From contig NZ_CP011526.1 of the NCBI RefSeq assembly GCF_001027105.1, positions 744,001 through 808,000 on the forward strand: a stretch of DNA of 64,000 bases. The letters run 5' to 3'. Below the pieces are notes generated by a model that worked only from the letters and a program-made list of their open reading frames with translations, ran no database searches and was not told the DNA's origin. The position numbers and the translations under genes were made by a program. The DNA comes from Staphylococcus aureus (lineage in GTDB: Bacteria; Bacillota; Bacilli; Staphylococcales; Staphylococcaceae). Positions 29,678-42,207 of the stretch are shown here, one piece after another (the first letter of the stretch is position 1; each line of letters begins with the position of its first letter).

Positions 29678-30517
29678 ATGAAAAAATCTCTTACAGTGAC
29701 GGTTTCGTCAGTGTTAGCTTTTTTAGCTTTAAATAATGCAGCACATGCACAACAACATGGCACACAAGTAAAAACACCTGTTCAACATAATTATGTATCA
29801 AATGTTCAAGCACAAACGCAATCACCGACAACTTATACAGTAGTTGCTGGCGATTCATTATATAAGATTGCTTTAGAGCATCACTTAACGTTGAATCAAT
29901 TATATTCATACAATCCTGGTGTAACACCTTTAATTTTTCCTGGTGACGTGATTTCACTTGTGCCTCAAAATAAAGTGAAACAAACTAAAGCGGTTAAATC
30001 ACCAGTAAGAAAAGCAAGCCAAGCTAAAAAGGTAGTAAAACAACCTGTACAACAAGCATCTAAAAAAGTAGTAGTTAAGCAAGCACCTAAGCAAGCAGTA
30101 ACTAAGACAGTTAATGTAGCATACAAACCTGCTCAAGTACAAAAATCAGTACCAACTGTACCTGTTGCACATAACTACAATAAATCAGTTGCTAACAGAG
30201 GAAACTTATATGCTTATGGAAACTGCACATATTATGCTTTCGATCGTCGTGCACAATTAGGTAGAAGTATAGGAAGTTTATGGGGCAATGCAAATAACTG
30301 GAATTACGCAGCAAAAGTTGCAGGATTTAAAGTAGATAAAACACCAGAAGTTGGCGCTATTTTCCAAACAGCTGCTGGTCCATATGGACATGTTGGTGTT
30401 GTTGAATCTGTAAACCCTAATGGAACAATTACTGTTTCTGAAATGAACTATGCTGGATTTAATGTTAAATCTTCAAGAACAATTTTAAATCCAGGAAAAT
30501 ATAATTACATCCACTAA
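29678..30517 (+). CDS. Secreted LysM-CHAP cell wall hydrolase (SsaA-like)
   Basis: A 279-residue secreted protein. The signal peptide ends near AHAQ (about residue 25). A single LysM domain ([18 protein letters not shown], about residues 52-96) binds peptidoglycan. A Lys/Gln/Val-rich linker (about 100-160) follows, then a CHAP amidase/endopeptidase domain with the catalytic Cys in [12 protein letters not shown] and the His in GHVGVVESV. It is an SsaA-like wall-remodelling enzyme, probably acting on cross-bridges or stem peptides during growth. ATG follows AAAGGAATG. An upstream WalR-like site fits control by WalKR. Confidence 0.92.
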   Translation: MKKSLTVTVSSVLAFLALNNAAHAQQHGTQVKTPVQHNYVSNVQAQTQSPTTYTVVAGDSLYKIALEHHLTLNQLYSYNPGVTPLIFPGDVISLVPQNKVKQTKAVKSPVRKASQAKKVVKQPVQQASKKVVVKQAPKQAVTKTVNVAYKPAQVQKSVPTVPVAHNYNKSVANRGNLYAYGNCTYYAFDRRAQLGRSIGSLWGNANNWNYAAKVAGFKVDKTPEVGAIFQTAAGPYGHVGVVESVNPNGTITVSEMNYAGFNVKSSRTILNPGKYNYIH

Positions 30518-30539
30518 GTAATATATCAAGACAAGACTA

Positions 30540-30580
30540 TCCTCTTAGCCTGTTTAAGTAACAGGTTGAGAGGATTTTTT
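30540..30580 (+). terminator. Terminator after the LysM-CHAP gene
   Basis: TCCTCTTAGCCTGTT pairs with AACAGGTTGAGAGGA, followed by TTTTTT. Confidence 0.88.
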
Positions 30581-30690
30581 GGTATCATTTAATCAGAGTT
30601 ATATAAAGAAGATATTTAAATGATATTTAATTGATTGATATGTAAAAAGAAAGTATAATTTATGATTAATTAATGGAGGAGGTAATTGAA

Positions 30691-31341
30691 ATGGGTGTAC
30701 ATCAATATTTTAAAAGATTATCAGATATGGAAAGACTTATAAGATTACCTGGAAAATTTAAATATTTTGAACACAATGTTGCAGCACACTCCTTTAAAGT
30801 AACTAAAATTGCACAATATCTAGCAACAGTTGAAGAATATCATGGACGAAAGATTAATTGGAAAAGCTTATATGAAAAAGCATTAAATCATGATTTCGCC
30901 GAAGTGTTTACTGGTGATATAAAAACACCTGTTAAATATGCGAGTAGTGAATTAAAAAAATTATTTTCGCAAGTTGAAGAAGAAATGGTAGAGACCTTTA
31001 TTGAAGAAGAAATTCCATTATAATATAGAGATGTTTATAAGCAACGACTGCAAGAAGGTAAAGATGATTCATTAGAAGGCCAAATACTTTCAGTTGCTGA
31101 TAAAATTGATTTGCTTTATGAAACATTTGGAGAAATACAAAAACGTAATCCCGAAGAATTATTTTTCGAAATTTATGAAATGAGTCTAGAAACAATTATT
31201 CAATTTGACCATTTAGCATCTGTACAAGATTTTATTAATAATATCATTCCAGAAATGTTGACTGAAAACTTTATACCTAGAACAGAATTAAGAGAAACAA
31301 CCATGAACATTTTAAATAAAAGAAAAGAGGAAAATGAATGA
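30691..31341 (+). pseudogene. YfbR-like HD nucleotidase, broken by TAA
   Basis: A 216-codon frame related to YfbR-type HD-domain 5'-deoxynucleotidases, interrupted by an in-frame TAA at 31021-31023 (codon 111). Before it are the conserved RLPGKFKYFEHNVAAHSF and NHDFAEVFTGDIKTPVKY; directly after it the same frame continues with YRDVYKQRL and the conserved ADKIDLLYE, reaching a stop overlapping csbA. So one base change, perhaps from CAA or GAA, has cut the gene. The 110-residue product lacks the last active-site acid and most helices. Start ATG 30691 follows GGAGGAGGT. Sequencing error is possible. Confidence 0.85.
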
Positions 31342-31574
31342 TATGGTATTTTAGCGCAGCATTCTTTCCATGTGTCTTGGTAGTATTATTTAGTGTAATA
31401 ACAAGAAGTAAATGGGTCGGTACTATTCTGACATTAATTTTAATTGGTGCCTCAATCTATAAAGAGTATTTCCATAACGAGTGGATTATTTTTATTGATG
31501 TAGTGTCATTATTAGCTGGTTATTTAATTATAGATCAACTCGAATTTCATAAACATCAAGATGAAGATCGCTAA
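31338..31574 (+). CDS. csbA: CsbA-family small membrane protein
   Basis: A 78-residue protein with about three membrane helices, of the CsbA (DUF2198) family. Its neighbours support the name: in Bacillus, csbA also lies directly upstream of uvrBA and is under general-stress sigma-B. Its role is unknown. The ATG overlaps the end of the broken HD gene by 4 bp (ATGA), so its translation would normally be coupled; ribosomes stopping early at the TAA may reduce its synthesis. Confidence 0.75.
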   Translation: MIWYFSAAFFPCVLVVLFSVITRSKWVGTILTLILIGASIYKEYFHNEWIIFIDVVSLLAGYLIIDQLEFHKHQDEDR

Positions 31575-31732
31575 GATTAACTTTAAAATAATGTTTCAAA
31601 CAAATTTGTTGAAACAAAATGATGATTAATATAATGTGTATTTACATACTAAAAATAACAAGATAAACGATTTGATTTAAGGCAAGCATAGTTAGCACAA
31701 CTATGTTTGTTTTTCTTTGTTCGACATTTTTA

Positions 31733-31746
31733 CGAACAAACGTTTG
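31733..31746. promoter_or_regulatory. LexA box of uvrBA
   Basis: CGAACAAACGTTTG fits the Gram-positive LexA consensus with one terminal mismatch and overlaps the -35 region of the uvrB promoter. It agrees with the well-known SOS control of uvrBA. Confidence 0.9.
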
Positions 31747-31773
31747 CTTTTTGTGTGACTACTTTGCTAAAAT
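31744..31773 (+). promoter_or_regulatory. uvrBA promoter
   Basis: TTGCTT (31744-31749) and the extended -10 TGCTAAAAT (TAAAAT at 31768-31773) are 18 bp apart. LexA bound at 31733-31746 would cover the -35. Confidence 0.65.
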
Positions 31774-31836
31774 ATGTAATGAGAAAGCAAAGAGTTGAGC
31801 GGAAATATAAATAATACGTTGAAAGAGGAGGCATAT

Positions 31837-33828
31837 GTGACAATGGTTGAACATTATCCTTTTAAAATACATTCTGATTTTGAGCCTCAAGGTGACCAAC
31901 CGCAAGCAATTAAAGAAATCGTGGAAGGTATTAAAGCGGGGAAAAGACATCAAACTTTATTAGGTGCTACTGGCACAGGGAAAACATTTACGATGAGTAA
32001 TGTTATTAAAGAAGTTGGGAAACCAACGTTAATTATCGCGCATAACAAAACATTAGCAGGACAATTATATAGTGAGTTTAAAGAATTTTTTCCTGAAAAC
32101 AGGGTGGAATACTTTGTAAGTTACTATGATTATTATCAACCAGAGGCATACGTACCGTCTACTGACACTTTTATTGAAAAAGATGCCTCAATCAATGATG
32201 AAATTGATCAACTACGACATTCTGCTACAAGTGCATTATTTGAACGCGATGATGTAATTATTATTGCTAGTGTAAGTTGTATATATGGTTTAGGTAATCC
32301 TGAAGAATATAAAGATTTAGTAGTAAGTGTTCGAGTTGGTATGGAAATGGATAGAAGTGAATTACTTAGAAAACTTGTAGATGTGCAATATACACGAAAT
32401 GACATCGATTTCCAACGAGGAACGTTTCGAGTGCGTGGTGATGTAGTGGAAATATTCCCAGCCTCTAAAGAAGAACTTTGTATAAGGGTTGAGTTTTTCG
32501 GCGATGAGATTGACCGTATCCGAGAAGTTAACTACCTAACAGGTGAAGTGTTGAAAGAAAGAGAACATTTTGCGATATTCCCAGCTTCTCACTTCGTAAC
32601 ACGTGAAGAAAAGTTGAAAGTTGCGATTGAACGTATTGAAAAAGAATTGGAAGAACGATTGAAAGAATTACGAGATGAGAATAAATTACTAGAAGCGCAA
32701 AGGTTAGAACAGCGTACCAACTATGATTTAGAAATGATGCGAGAGATGGGATTCTGTTCAGGAATTGAAAACTATTCCGTACATTTAACTTTGCGACCAC
32801 TGGGTTCGACACCATATACTTTATTGGATTACTTTGGCGATGATTGGTTAGTAATGATTGATGAATCACATGTGACATTACCGCAAGTTCGAGGCATGTA
32901 TAACGGAGACAGAGCGCGTAAACAAGTTTTGGTGGATCATGGGTTTAGATTACCGAGTGCATTAGATAACCGTCCACTTAAATTTGAAGAATTTGAAGAA
33001 AAGACAAAACAACTTGTGTATGTATCTGCAACGCCTGGACCATACGAAATTGAACATACGGATAAGATGGTTGAACAAATTATTCGTCCTACTGGTTTAC
33101 TGGATCCTAAGATTGAGGTTAGACCTACTGAAAATCAAATTGACGATTTATTAAGTGAAATTCAAACAAGAGTTGAGCGTAATGAACGCGTACTTGTTAC
33201 AACGCTCACTAAAAAGATGAGTGAAGATTTAACCACATACATGAAAGAAGCGGGTATTAAAGTTAATTATCTGCATTCAGAAATCAAGACATTAGAACGA
33301 ATTGAAATAATTAGAGACTTACGAATGGGTACATATGATGTTATCGTAGGTATTAATTTATTAAGAGAGGGTATTGATATACCAGAAGTTTCTCTAGTTG
33401 TCATATTAGATGCAGATAAAGAAGGGTTTTTACGTTCTAACCGCTCATTAATTCAAACAATAGGTAGAGCTGCGCGTAACGATAAAGGTGAAGTCATTAT
33501 GTATGCCGATAAAATGACTGATTCGATGAAGTATGCAATTGATGAGACACAACGTCGTCGAGAAATACAGATGAAACATAATGAAAAACATGGTATTACA
33601 CCTAAAACAATTAATAAAAAAATACATGATTTAATTAGTGCTACTGTTGAAAATGACGAAAATAATGACAAAGCACAAACTGTGATACCTAAGAAGATGA
33701 CGAAAAAAGAACGTCAAAAGACAATCGACAATATAGAAAAAGAAATGAAACAAGCAGCGAAAGATTTAGATTTCGAGAAAGCTACAGAATTAAGAGATAT
33801 GTTATTTGAATTAAAAGCAGAAGGGTGA
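31837..33828 (+). CDS. uvrB: UvrABC excinuclease subunit B
   Basis: The 663-residue UvrB, damage-verifying helicase of nucleotide excision repair. Walker [11 protein letters not shown] (near residue 40), the beta-hairpin region [12 protein letters not shown], the DESHVTLPQ box, helicase motif QTIGRAARN and the C-terminal UVR domain (last ~35 residues, [15 protein letters not shown]) that contacts UvrC are all present. I choose GTG 31837, five bases after AGGAGG; ATG 31843 is possible, while the upstream in-frame TTG at 31795 has no site. It forms an SOS operon with uvrA. Confidence 0.97.
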   Translation: MTMVEHYPFKIHSDFEPQGDQPQAIKEIVEGIKAGKRHQTLLGATGTGKTFTMSNVIKEVGKPTLIIAHNKTLAGQLYSEFKEFFPENRVEYFVSYYDYYQPEAYVPSTDTFIEKDASINDEIDQLRHSATSALFERDDVIIIASVSCIYGLGNPEEYKDLVVSVRVGMEMDRSELLRKLVDVQYTRNDIDFQRGTFRVRGDVVEIFPASKEELCIRVEFFGDEIDRIREVNYLTGEVLKEREHFAIFPASHFVTREEKLKVAIERIEKELEERLKELRDENKLLEAQRLEQRTNYDLEMMREMGFCSGIENYSVHLTLRPLGSTPYTLLDYFGDDWLVMIDESHVTLPQVRGMYNGDRARKQVLVDHGFRLPSALDNRPLKFEEFEEKTKQLVYVSATPGPYEIEHTDKMVEQIIRPTGLLDPKIEVRPTENQIDDLLSEIQTRVERNERVLVTTLTKKMSEDLTTYMKEAGIKVNYLHSEIKTLERIEIIRDLRMGTYDVIVGINLLREGIDIPEVSLVVILDADKEGFLRSNRSLIQTIGRAARNDKGEVIMYADKMTDSMKYAIDETQRRREIQMKHNEKHGITPKTINKKIHDLISATVENDENNDKAQTVIPKKMTKKERQKTIDNIEKEMKQAAKDLDFEKATELRDMLFELKAEG

Positions 33829-33835
33829 CAAGTAA

Positions 33836-36682
33836 ATGAAAGAACCATCCATAGTAGTAAAAGGTGCTCGTGCGCATAACTTGAAAGATATTGATATCGA
33901 ACTACCTAAAAATAAATTAATTGTTATGACAGGTTTATCTGGGTCAGGTAAATCGTCATTAGCATTCGATACTATATATGCTGAAGGACAACGACGTTAT
34001 GTTGAATCATTAAGTGCCTATGCGCGTCAATTTTTAGGCCAAATGGACAAACCAGATGTTGATACAATTGAAGGATTATCGCCAGCAATTTCAATAGATC
34101 AAAAAACAACAAGTAAAAATCCAAGATCAACTGTAGCAACAGTAACAGAAATATATGATTATATACGTTTGTTATATGCACGTGTTGGTAAACCTTACTG
34201 TCCAAATCACAATATAGAAATTGAATCGCAAACAGTACAACAAATGGTTGACCGCATTATGGAATTAGAGGCACGTACAAAGATTCAATTATTAGCACCT
34301 GTCATCGCTCATCGTAAAGGTAGTCATGAAAAGCTAATCGAAGATATTGGTAAAAAAGGTTATGTACGTTTAAGAATCGATGGCGAAATTGTTGATGTAA
34401 ATGATGTACCTACTTTAGATAAGAACAAGAATCATACAATAGAAGTTGTTGTAGACCGATTAGTTGTTAAAGATGGAATTGAAACACGACTAGCTGACTC
34501 TATAGAAACTGCCTTAGAGCTTTCAGAAGGACAATTAACAGTCGATGTCATTGACGGGGAAGACCTTAAGTTTTCAGAAAGCCATGCTTGTCCTATATGT
34601 GGATTTTCAATCGGAGAGTTAGAACCAAGAATGTTTAGCTTTAACAGTCCTTTTGGTGCTTGTCCGACATGTGATGGCTTAGGCCAAAAGTTAACAGTCG
34701 ATGTAGACTTGGTTGTTCCCGACAAAGATAAGACGCTAAACGAAGGTGCAATAGAACCTTGGATACCGACGAGTTCTGATTTTTATCCAACATTGTTAAA
34801 ACGTGTTTGTGAAGTTTATAAAATCAATATGGATAAACCTTTTAAAAAGTTAACAGAACGTCAACGTGATATTTTATTGTATGGTTCTGGTGACAAAGAA
34901 ATTGAATTTACATTTACACAACGTCAAGGTGGTACTAGAAAACGAACAATGGTTTTCGAGGGTGTAGTTCCTAATATAAGTAGACGATTCCATGAATCTC
35001 CTTCAGAATATACACGTGAAATGATGAGTAAATATATGACTGAACTACCTTGCGAAACTTGTCATGGAAAGCGATTGAGTCGTGAAGCGTTATCTGTTTA
35101 TGTAGGTGGTTTAAATATTGGTGAAGTAGTCGAATATTCAATCAGTCAAGCGCTGAACTATTATAAAAACATTGATTTGTCAGAACAAGATCAAGCGATT
35201 GCAAATCAAATATTGAAAGAAATTATTTCCCGACTCACTTTTTTAAATAATGTGGGACTTGAATATTTAACGTTAAACAGAGCTTCAGGTACACTTTCAG
35301 GTGGTGAAGCACAACGTATTCGATTAGCAACGCAAATTGGGTCGCGTTTGACTGGTGTCTTATATGTATTAGATGAGCCATCAATTGGACTGCATCAAAG
35401 AGATAATGATCGATTAATTAATACACTTAAAGAAATGAGAGATTTAGGAAATACTTTAATTGTAGTTGAACACGATGATGATACAATGCGTGCGGCTGAT
35501 TACTTAGTGGATATAGGTCCTGGTGCTGGTGAACATGGAGGGCAGATTGTGTCTAGTGGTACTCCTCAAAAGGTAATGAAAGATAAAAAATCATTAACAG
35601 GACAATACTTGAGTGGTAAGAAACGTATTGAAGTACCTGAATATCGCAGACCGGCTTCAGATCGTAAAATTTCTATACGTGGAGCTAGAAGCAACAATCT
35701 TAAAGGGGTTGATGTGGACATACCACTATCAATCATGACGGTTGTTACAGGTGTATCAGGTTCTGGTAAAAGCTCATTAGTAAATGAAGTATTATACAAA
35801 TCATTAGCTCAAAAAATTAATAAATCTAAAGTAAAGCCAGGATTGTACGATAAGATTGAAGGTATTGATCAACTTGATAAAATTATTGATATTGATCAAT
35901 CACCAATAGGTAGAACGCCACGCTCTAATCCAGCAACATATACTGGTGTGTTTGATGATATACGTGATGTGTTTGCGCAAACAAATGAAGCTAAAATTCG
36001 AGGATATCAAAAAGGGCGTTTTAGTTTTAATGTAAAAGGTGGACGCTGTGAAGCTTGTAAAGGTGACGGTATTATTAAAATTGAAATGCATTTTTTACCT
36101 GATGTTTATGTTCCTTGTGAAGTGTGTGATGGTAAACGATATAATCGTGAGACACTAGAGGTTACTTACAAAGGTAAAAATATTGCTGACATTTTAGAAA
36201 TGACTGTTGAAGAAGCAACACAATTTTTTGAAAATATTCCTAAGATTAAGCGCAAGTTACAAACACTAGTTGATGTTGGTCTTGGATACGTCACATTAGG
36301 TCAACAAGCTACAACGTTATCAGGTGGTGAGGCTCAACGTGTGAAACTTGCATCTGAACTTCATAAACGTTCAACTGGTAAATCTATTTATATCCTAGAT
36401 GAACCGACAACAGGGTTACATGTTGACGATATTAGTAGATTATTAAAAGTATTAAACCGATTAGTTGAAAATGGTGATACTGTTGTAATTATTGAACATA
36501 ACCTAGATGTTATCAAAACAGCAGACTATATTATAGACTTAGGTCCTGAAGGTGGTAGTGGCGGTGGTACTATTGTTGCGACTGGCACACCCGAAGATAT
36601 TGCTCAGACAAAGTCATCATATACAGGAAAGTATTTAAAAGAAGTACTTGAACGAGATAAACAAAATACTGAAGATAAATAA
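33836..36682 (+). CDS. uvrA: UvrABC excinuclease subunit A
   Basis: The 948-residue UvrA ATPase that scans DNA for lesions and loads UvrB. It has two ABC modules: Walker [10 protein letters not shown] (near residue 33) and GVSGSGKSS (near 642), each with a signature ([24 protein letters not shown]) and Walker B ([18 protein letters not shown]). Zinc modules CPICG...CPTC in the first half and CEAC...CEVC in the second are intact. It starts 8 bp after uvrB. Confidence 0.98.
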   Translation: MKEPSIVVKGARAHNLKDIDIELPKNKLIVMTGLSGSGKSSLAFDTIYAEGQRRYVESLSAYARQFLGQMDKPDVDTIEGLSPAISIDQKTTSKNPRSTVATVTEIYDYIRLLYARVGKPYCPNHNIEIESQTVQQMVDRIMELEARTKIQLLAPVIAHRKGSHEKLIEDIGKKGYVRLRIDGEIVDVNDVPTLDKNKNHTIEVVVDRLVVKDGIETRLADSIETALELSEGQLTVDVIDGEDLKFSESHACPICGFSIGELEPRMFSFNSPFGACPTCDGLGQKLTVDVDLVVPDKDKTLNEGAIEPWIPTSSDFYPTLLKRVCEVYKINMDKPFKKLTERQRDILLYGSGDKEIEFTFTQRQGGTRKRTMVFEGVVPNISRRFHESPSEYTREMMSKYMTELPCETCHGKRLSREALSVYVGGLNIGEVVEYSISQALNYYKNIDLSEQDQAIANQILKEIISRLTFLNNVGLEYLTLNRASGTLSGGEAQRIRLATQIGSRLTGVLYVLDEPSIGLHQRDNDRLINTLKEMRDLGNTLIVVEHDDDTMRAADYLVDIGPGAGEHGGQIVSSGTPQKVMKDKKSLTGQYLSGKKRIEVPEYRRPASDRKISIRGARSNNLKGVDVDIPLSIMTVVTGVSGSGKSSLVNEVLYKSLAQKINKSKVKPGLYDKIEGIDQLDKIIDIDQSPIGRTPRSNPATYTGVFDDIRDVFAQTNEAKIRGYQKGRFSFNVKGGRCEACKGDGIIKIEMHFLPDVYVPCEVCDGKRYNRETLEVTYKGKNIADILEMTVEEATQFFENIPKIKRKLQTLVDVGLGYVTLGQQATTLSGGEAQRVKLASELHKRSTGKSIYILDEPTTGLHVDDISRLLKVLNRLVENGDTVVIIEHNLDVIKTADYIIDLGPEGGSGGGTIVATGTPEDIAQTKSSYTGKYLKEVLERDKQNTEDK

Positions 36683-36686
36683 GATT

Positions 36687-36734
36687 AAAAGAAGTGAAGG
36701 ATGTTATAAATTTATCCTTCGCTTCTTTTTATTA
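36687..36734 (+). terminator. Terminator after uvrA
   Basis: GAAGTGAAGGAT pairs with ATCCTTCGCTTC, followed by TTTTTA. Confidence 0.88.
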
Positions 36735-36829
36735 ATTTAGTAATGAATAGTAGAAAGAAAAGATGCGTAAAAAGAATTATGTTAAGATAGGGTCAATCTA
36801 GAGTAGTTAAACATAAATCGAACTGGGAG

Positions 36830-37098
36830 TGGGACAGAAATGATAAAGAATCACTAATGATTTATTATGTAGTGGTTCTTTGTCATTAGCCACAGCTATT
36901 GTGTACTTAAAAATAGGAATGCATGAGTGCAACTCATGCATAAGAAATACTAATTTCTAAAGAAAAAGTATTTCTTTATGTTGGGGCCCCGCCAACTTGC
37001 ATTGTTTGTAGAATTTCTTTTCGAAATTCTTTATGTTGGGGCCCCGCCAACTAATTCCAATATATCATTGTAGAGCTTAGGTCATTGATTTTTGGCTC
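36830..37098 (+). repeat. STAR repeat element C
   Basis: A 269-bp block starting with TGGGACAGAAATGA and ending with a degenerate mirror TGATTTTTGGCTCG. The left 150 bp holds the conserved segment with hairpins (CATTAG/CTATTG type and CATGAGTGCAACTCATG). Two GTTGGGGCCCCGCCAAC cores lie near 36979-36998 and 37034-37051. It has opposite orientation to blocks A and B. The remaining gap up to hprK (about 190 bp) shows no gene. Confidence 0.8.
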
Positions 37099-37288
37099 GG
37101 ACTTTTATGGCGATATGAACCATGTAAATTAAGCAAGCAATAAATTAATGATTGATATTGACTTGTAAAATAATAACAATAATGAACAATTAATATTTAT
37201 TTTAGCTTTTCAATGTAGATTGGTGTTATATTTTTGATATGATAAGAAGAGATGTAAGAGTAGGGATAAATACAATTGAGGTGAACCC

Positions 37289-38221
37289 ATGTTAACGACA
37301 GAAAAACTAGTTGAAACATTAAAGTTAGATTTAATCGCTGGTGAAGAAGGACTATCGAAGCCAATTAAAAATGCTGATATATCAAGACCGGGCTTAGAGA
37401 TGGCAGGTTATTTTTCACATTATGCGTCAGATAGAATACAACTATTAGGAACAACGGAACTATCGTTTTACAATTTATTACCAGATAAGGATCGCGCAGG
37501 TCGTATGCGTAAACTATGCAGACCAGAAACGCCTGCAATTATTGTGACACGTGGATTGCAGCCACCAGAAGAATTAGTTGAAGCTGCAAAAGAATTAAAT
37601 ACCCCACTTATAGTTGCTAAAGATGCGACTACAAGTTTAATGAGTCGCTTAACAACGTTTTTAGAGCATGCACTTGCAAAGACGACATCTTTACATGGTG
37701 TTTTAGTAGATGTTTACGGTGTTGGTGTACTAATTACCGGTGATTCAGGAATAGGTAAAAGTGAGACTGCGTTGGAATTAGTTAAACGTGGGCATAGATT
37801 AGTAGCAGATGATAATGTAGAAATACGTCAAATTAATAAAGATGAACTAATAGGGAAACCACCAAAGTTAATAGAACATCTATTAGAAATACGTGGACTA
37901 GGTATTATCAATGTTATGACTTTATTTGGCGCGGGTTCAATATTAACTGAAAAACGAATTAGATTAAATATTAATTTGGAAAACTGGAACAAGCAAAAGT
38001 TATATGACCGCGTAGGTCTTAATGAAGAGACGCTAAGTATTTTAGATACTGAAATCACTAAAAAAACAATACCTGTAAGACCTGGTAGAAATGTTGCGGT
38101 AATTATTGAGGTCGCTGCAATGAACTATCGATTAAATATCATGGGCATTAACACGGCCGAAGAATTTAGTGAAAGATTAAATGAAGAAATTATCAAGAAC
38201 AGTCATAAGAGTGAGGAGTAG
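37289..38221 (+). CDS. hprK: HPr kinase/phosphorylase
   Basis: A 310-residue HprK that phosphorylates HPr on Ser46 when sugars are plentiful and removes the phosphate otherwise, thereby controlling CcpA-dependent catabolite repression. It has Walker [10 protein letters not shown] (about residues 152-160) in the C-terminal kinase domain, the signature [10 protein letters not shown] and the late loop [14 protein letters not shown] follows GAGGTGAAC. It leads an operon with lgt, an acetyltransferase, a TPR protein and probably trxB. CcpA-linked cre sequence appears at 49.9 kb before the glycolytic operon. Confidence 0.97.
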
Positions 38222-38226
38222 GTTGA

Positions 38227-39066
38227 ATGGGTATTGTATTTAACTATATAGATCCTGTGGCATTTAACTTAGGACCACTGAGTGTACGATGGTATGGAAT
38301 TATCATTGCTGTCGGAATATTACTTGGTTACTTTGTTGCACAACGTGCACTAGTTAAAGCAGGATTACATAAAGATACTTTAGTAGATATTATTTTTTAT
38401 AGTGCACTATTTGGATTTATCGCGGCACGAATCTATTTTGTGATTTTCCAATGGCCATATTACGCGGAAAATCCAAGTGAAATTATTAAAATATGGCATG
38501 GTGGAATAGCAATACATGGTGGTTTAATAGGTGGCTTTATTGCTGGTGTTATTGTATGTAAAGTGAAAAATTTAAACCCATTTCAAATTGGTGATATCGT
38601 TGCGCCAAGTATAATTTTAGCGCAAGGAATTGGACGCTGGGGTAACTTTATGAATCACGAGGCACATGGTGGATCGGTGTCACGCGCTTTTTTAGAACAA
38701 TTACATTTGCCTAATTTTATAATAGAAAATATGTATATTAACGGCCAATATTATCATCCAACATTCTTATATGAATCCATTTGGGATGTCGCTGGATTTA
38801 TTATCTTAGTTAATATTCGTAAACATTTAAAATTAGGAGAAACATTCTTTTTATATTTAACTTGGTATTCAATTGGTCGATTCTTTATAGAAGGATTACG
38901 TACAGATAGCTTAATGCTCACAAGTAATATTAGAGTTGCACAATTAGTATCAATTCTTTTAATTTTAATAAGTATAAGTTTAATTGTATATAGAAGGATT
39001 AAGTATAATCCACCGTTGTATAGCAAAGTTGGGTCGCTTCCATGGCCAACAAAAAAAGTGAAGTAG
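38227..39066 (+). CDS. lgt: Prolipoprotein diacylglyceryl transferase
   Basis: A 279-residue membrane enzyme with about seven helices that puts diacylglycerol on the lipobox cysteine of prolipoproteins such as SstD and the YkyA-like protein in this window. Conserved marks are the [13 protein letters not shown] motif and [17 protein letters not shown] with the essential Arg/Asn cluster, followed by [11 protein letters not shown]. Start ATG is five bases after the hprK stop, behind GAGGAGTAGG. Confidence 0.96.
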   Translation: MGIVFNYIDPVAFNLGPLSVRWYGIIIAVGILLGYFVAQRALVKAGLHKDTLVDIIFYSALFGFIAARIYFVIFQWPYYAENPSEIIKIWHGGIAIHGGLIGGFIAGVIVCKVKNLNPFQIGDIVAPSIILAQGIGRWGNFMNHEAHGGSVSRAFLEQLHLPNFIIENMYINGQYYHPTFLYESIWDVAGFIILVNIRKHLKLGETFFLYLTWYSIGRFFIEGLRTDSLMLTSNIRVAQLVSILLILISISLIVYRRIKYNPPLYSKVGSLPWPTKKVK

Positions 39067-39073
39067 TGATAGT

Positions 39074-39559
39074 TTGAGGAAATTTTTATCAAAAACACAT
39101 CATCATACAAACCCTTTATGGCGTGTATACCGTCTTGTTAAATTTTCGAAAGTTTTTAAGAATGTAATTATCATTGAATTTTCGAAATTTATTCCAAGTA
39201 TGGTACTGAAAAGACATATATATAAACAACTTTTAAATATTAATATCGGTAATCAATCGTCGATAGCTTATAAAGTAATGTTAGATATTTTTTACCCAGA
39301 ACTGATTACGATTGGTAGTAACAGTGTTATTGGTTACAATGTAACAATTTTGACGCATGAAGCATTAGTTGATGAATTTCGTTATGGACCAGTGACGATA
39401 GGATCTAACACTTTGATTGGTGCAAATGCTACCATTTTACCCGGTATAACGATTGGTGACAATGTAAAAGTTGCAGCTGGTACGGTTGTTTCAAAAGATA
39501 TACCGGATAATGGATTTGCATATGGCAACCCTATGTATATAAAAATGATTAGGAGGTGA
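39074..39559 (+). CDS. Hexapeptide-repeat acyltransferase (YvoF-like)
   Basis: A 161-residue left-handed beta-helix acyltransferase. Hexapeptide repeats run through [29 protein letters not shown] and [15 protein letters not shown], ending in the typical [12 protein letters not shown]. The same neighbour order (hprK-lgt-yvoF) occurs in Bacillus; the phosphatase gene ppaX found there is absent here. The acyl acceptor is unknown. Start is TTG 39074 with a poor ribosome site, so translation probably depends on lgt coupling; this start is uncertain. Confidence 0.78.
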
Positions 39560-39566
39560 CAATTTT

Positions 39567-41006
39567 ATGGCGCAAAAGAATAATAATGTAATTCCAATGA
39601 CTTTTGATGATGCATTTTATCGTAAAATGGCTAAACAGAAGTTTAAACAAAGAGAATATAAACGAGCTGCTGAATACTTTGAAAAAGTGTTAGAATTGTC
39701 ACCTGATGATCTGGAAATTCAAATTGATTATGCACAATGTCTAGTGCAACTTGGTATTGCTAAAAAAGCAGAACATTTATTTTATGACAATATTATTTAT
39801 AATAGGCATCTAGAAGATAGCTTTTATGAATTGAGTCAGCTCAACATTGAAGTTAACGAACCAAACAAGGCATTCTTGTTTGGTATTAATTATGTTATTG
39901 TTAGCGACGACCAAGATTATAGAGATGAATTAGATCAAATGTTTGATGTGAAATATCAAAGTGAAGAACAAATTGAACTTGAAGCTCAATTGTTTGTAGT
40001 TCAAATACTATTCCAATATCTTTTTTCTCAAGGTCGATTAAAAGATGCAAAGAATTATGTCTTACATCAACCACAAGAAGTTCAAGATCATCGTGTAGTA
40101 CGTAATTTATTGGCAATGTGTTATTTATATCTCGGTGAATATGATACGGCTAAAGCATTGTACGAAGCACTATTACAAGAGGATAGTACAGATATATATG
40201 CATTATGCCATTATACTTTGCTACTTTATAACACTAAGGAAAATGAACAATATCAAAAATATTTAAAAATATTAAACAAAGTTGTACCTATGAATGACGA
40301 TGAAAGTTTTAAATTAGGTATTGTATTAAGTTATTTAAAGCAGTATCGTGCATCACAACAATTGTTGTACCCTTTATATAAAAAAGGGAAATTTTTATCA
40401 ATTCAAATGTACAATGCTTTAGCATATAATTATTATTATTTAGGTGAAGAAGACGAAAGTCATTACTACTGGGATAAATTGAAGCAAATTTCTAAAGTGG
40501 AAATTGGACATGCGCCTTGGGTAATTGAAAATAGCAAAGAAGTTTTTGACCAACATATTTTGCCATTACTTCAAAGTGATGACAGTCATTATCGTTTATA
40601 TGGTATTTTTTTATTGGATCAATTAAATGGTAAAGAAATTGTGATGACGGAAAGTATTTGGCAGGTTTTGGAAAATCTAAATAATTATGAGAAATTGTAT
40701 TTAACGTATTTAGTTCAAGGTTTAACGCTCAATAAATTAGACTTCATTCATCGCGGCTTATTAACGCTTTACCATAATGAATTATTTGTAAGTGAAAATG
40801 ATGTAATGGTTGCATGGATTAATCAAGGTGAACTCATAATTGCTGAAAAAGTAGATTTAACTGATGTTGAGCCATATATCGGTGCGTTTATTTATTTGTA
40901 TTTTAAAAATCAACCTCGAAACGTTACAAAGAAGCAAATTACAACATGGTTAGGCATAACACAATATAAACTGAACAAAATGATTGAATTTCTCTTGAGC
41001 ATATAG
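39567..41006 (+). CDS. TPR-repeat protein
   Basis: A 479-residue soluble protein made mostly of helical tetratricopeptide repeats: clear units at YKRAAEYFEKVLELSPDD, GRLKDAKNYVLHQ and GEYDTAKALYEALLQEDSTD. The C-terminal ~40 residues look like a small helical domain. TPR proteins serve as protein-binding scaffolds; a TPR gene lies at the same place before trxB in Bacillus. No enzymatic motif. ATG follows the strong site AGGAGGTGAC. Confidence 0.75.
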   Translation: MAQKNNNVIPMTFDDAFYRKMAKQKFKQREYKRAAEYFEKVLELSPDDLEIQIDYAQCLVQLGIAKKAEHLFYDNIIYNRHLEDSFYELSQLNIEVNEPNKAFLFGINYVIVSDDQDYRDELDQMFDVKYQSEEQIELEAQLFVVQILFQYLFSQGRLKDAKNYVLHQPQEVQDHRVVRNLLAMCYLYLGEYDTAKALYEALLQEDSTDIYALCHYTLLLYNTKENEQYQKYLKILNKVVPMNDDESFKLGIVLSYLKQYRASQQLLYPLYKKGKFLSIQMYNALAYNYYYLGEEDESHYYWDKLKQISKVEIGHAPWVIENSKEVFDQHILPLLQSDDSHYRLYGIFLLDQLNGKEIVMTESIWQVLENLNNYEKLYLTYLVQGLTLNKLDFIHRGLLTLYHNELFVSENDVMVAWINQGELIIAEKVDLTDVEPYIGAFIYLYFKNQPRNVTKKQITTWLGITQYKLNKMIEFLLSI

Positions 41007-41057
41007 ATTTATGAAAAGTTAGATTTATTATATAATGCGCATAATGATTAATAATGA

Positions 41058-42008
<951 letters not shown>

Positions 42009-42120
42009 TTCGAAGTCGAATTAAGATGTTGAGCTGTAAATTATTTGGATATTTATTTTAATAGTGTCATCACAGCGTTAAAATAATGTCTTACTTTTAA
42101 ATTAAAGCAAATTATATAGA

Positions 42121-42175
42121 AAACTAGAACTTAGTACGTATCATTTGTGCGTTTCAATGAGTTCTAGTTTTTTTA
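42121..42175 (+). terminator. Terminator after trxB
   Basis: AAACTAGAAC (42121-42130) pairs with GTTCTAGTTT (42161-42170), followed by T residues. Confidence 0.85.
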
Positions 42176-42207
42176 TATGTTATATTAAACTTATAACTTT
42201 ATGGGAG

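Noticed and set aside
34432..34725. Antisense open frames within uvrA, and similar ones in uvrB, pgk and rapZ
   Set aside because: They are opposite-strand shadows of strongly conserved genes, without ribosome sites.
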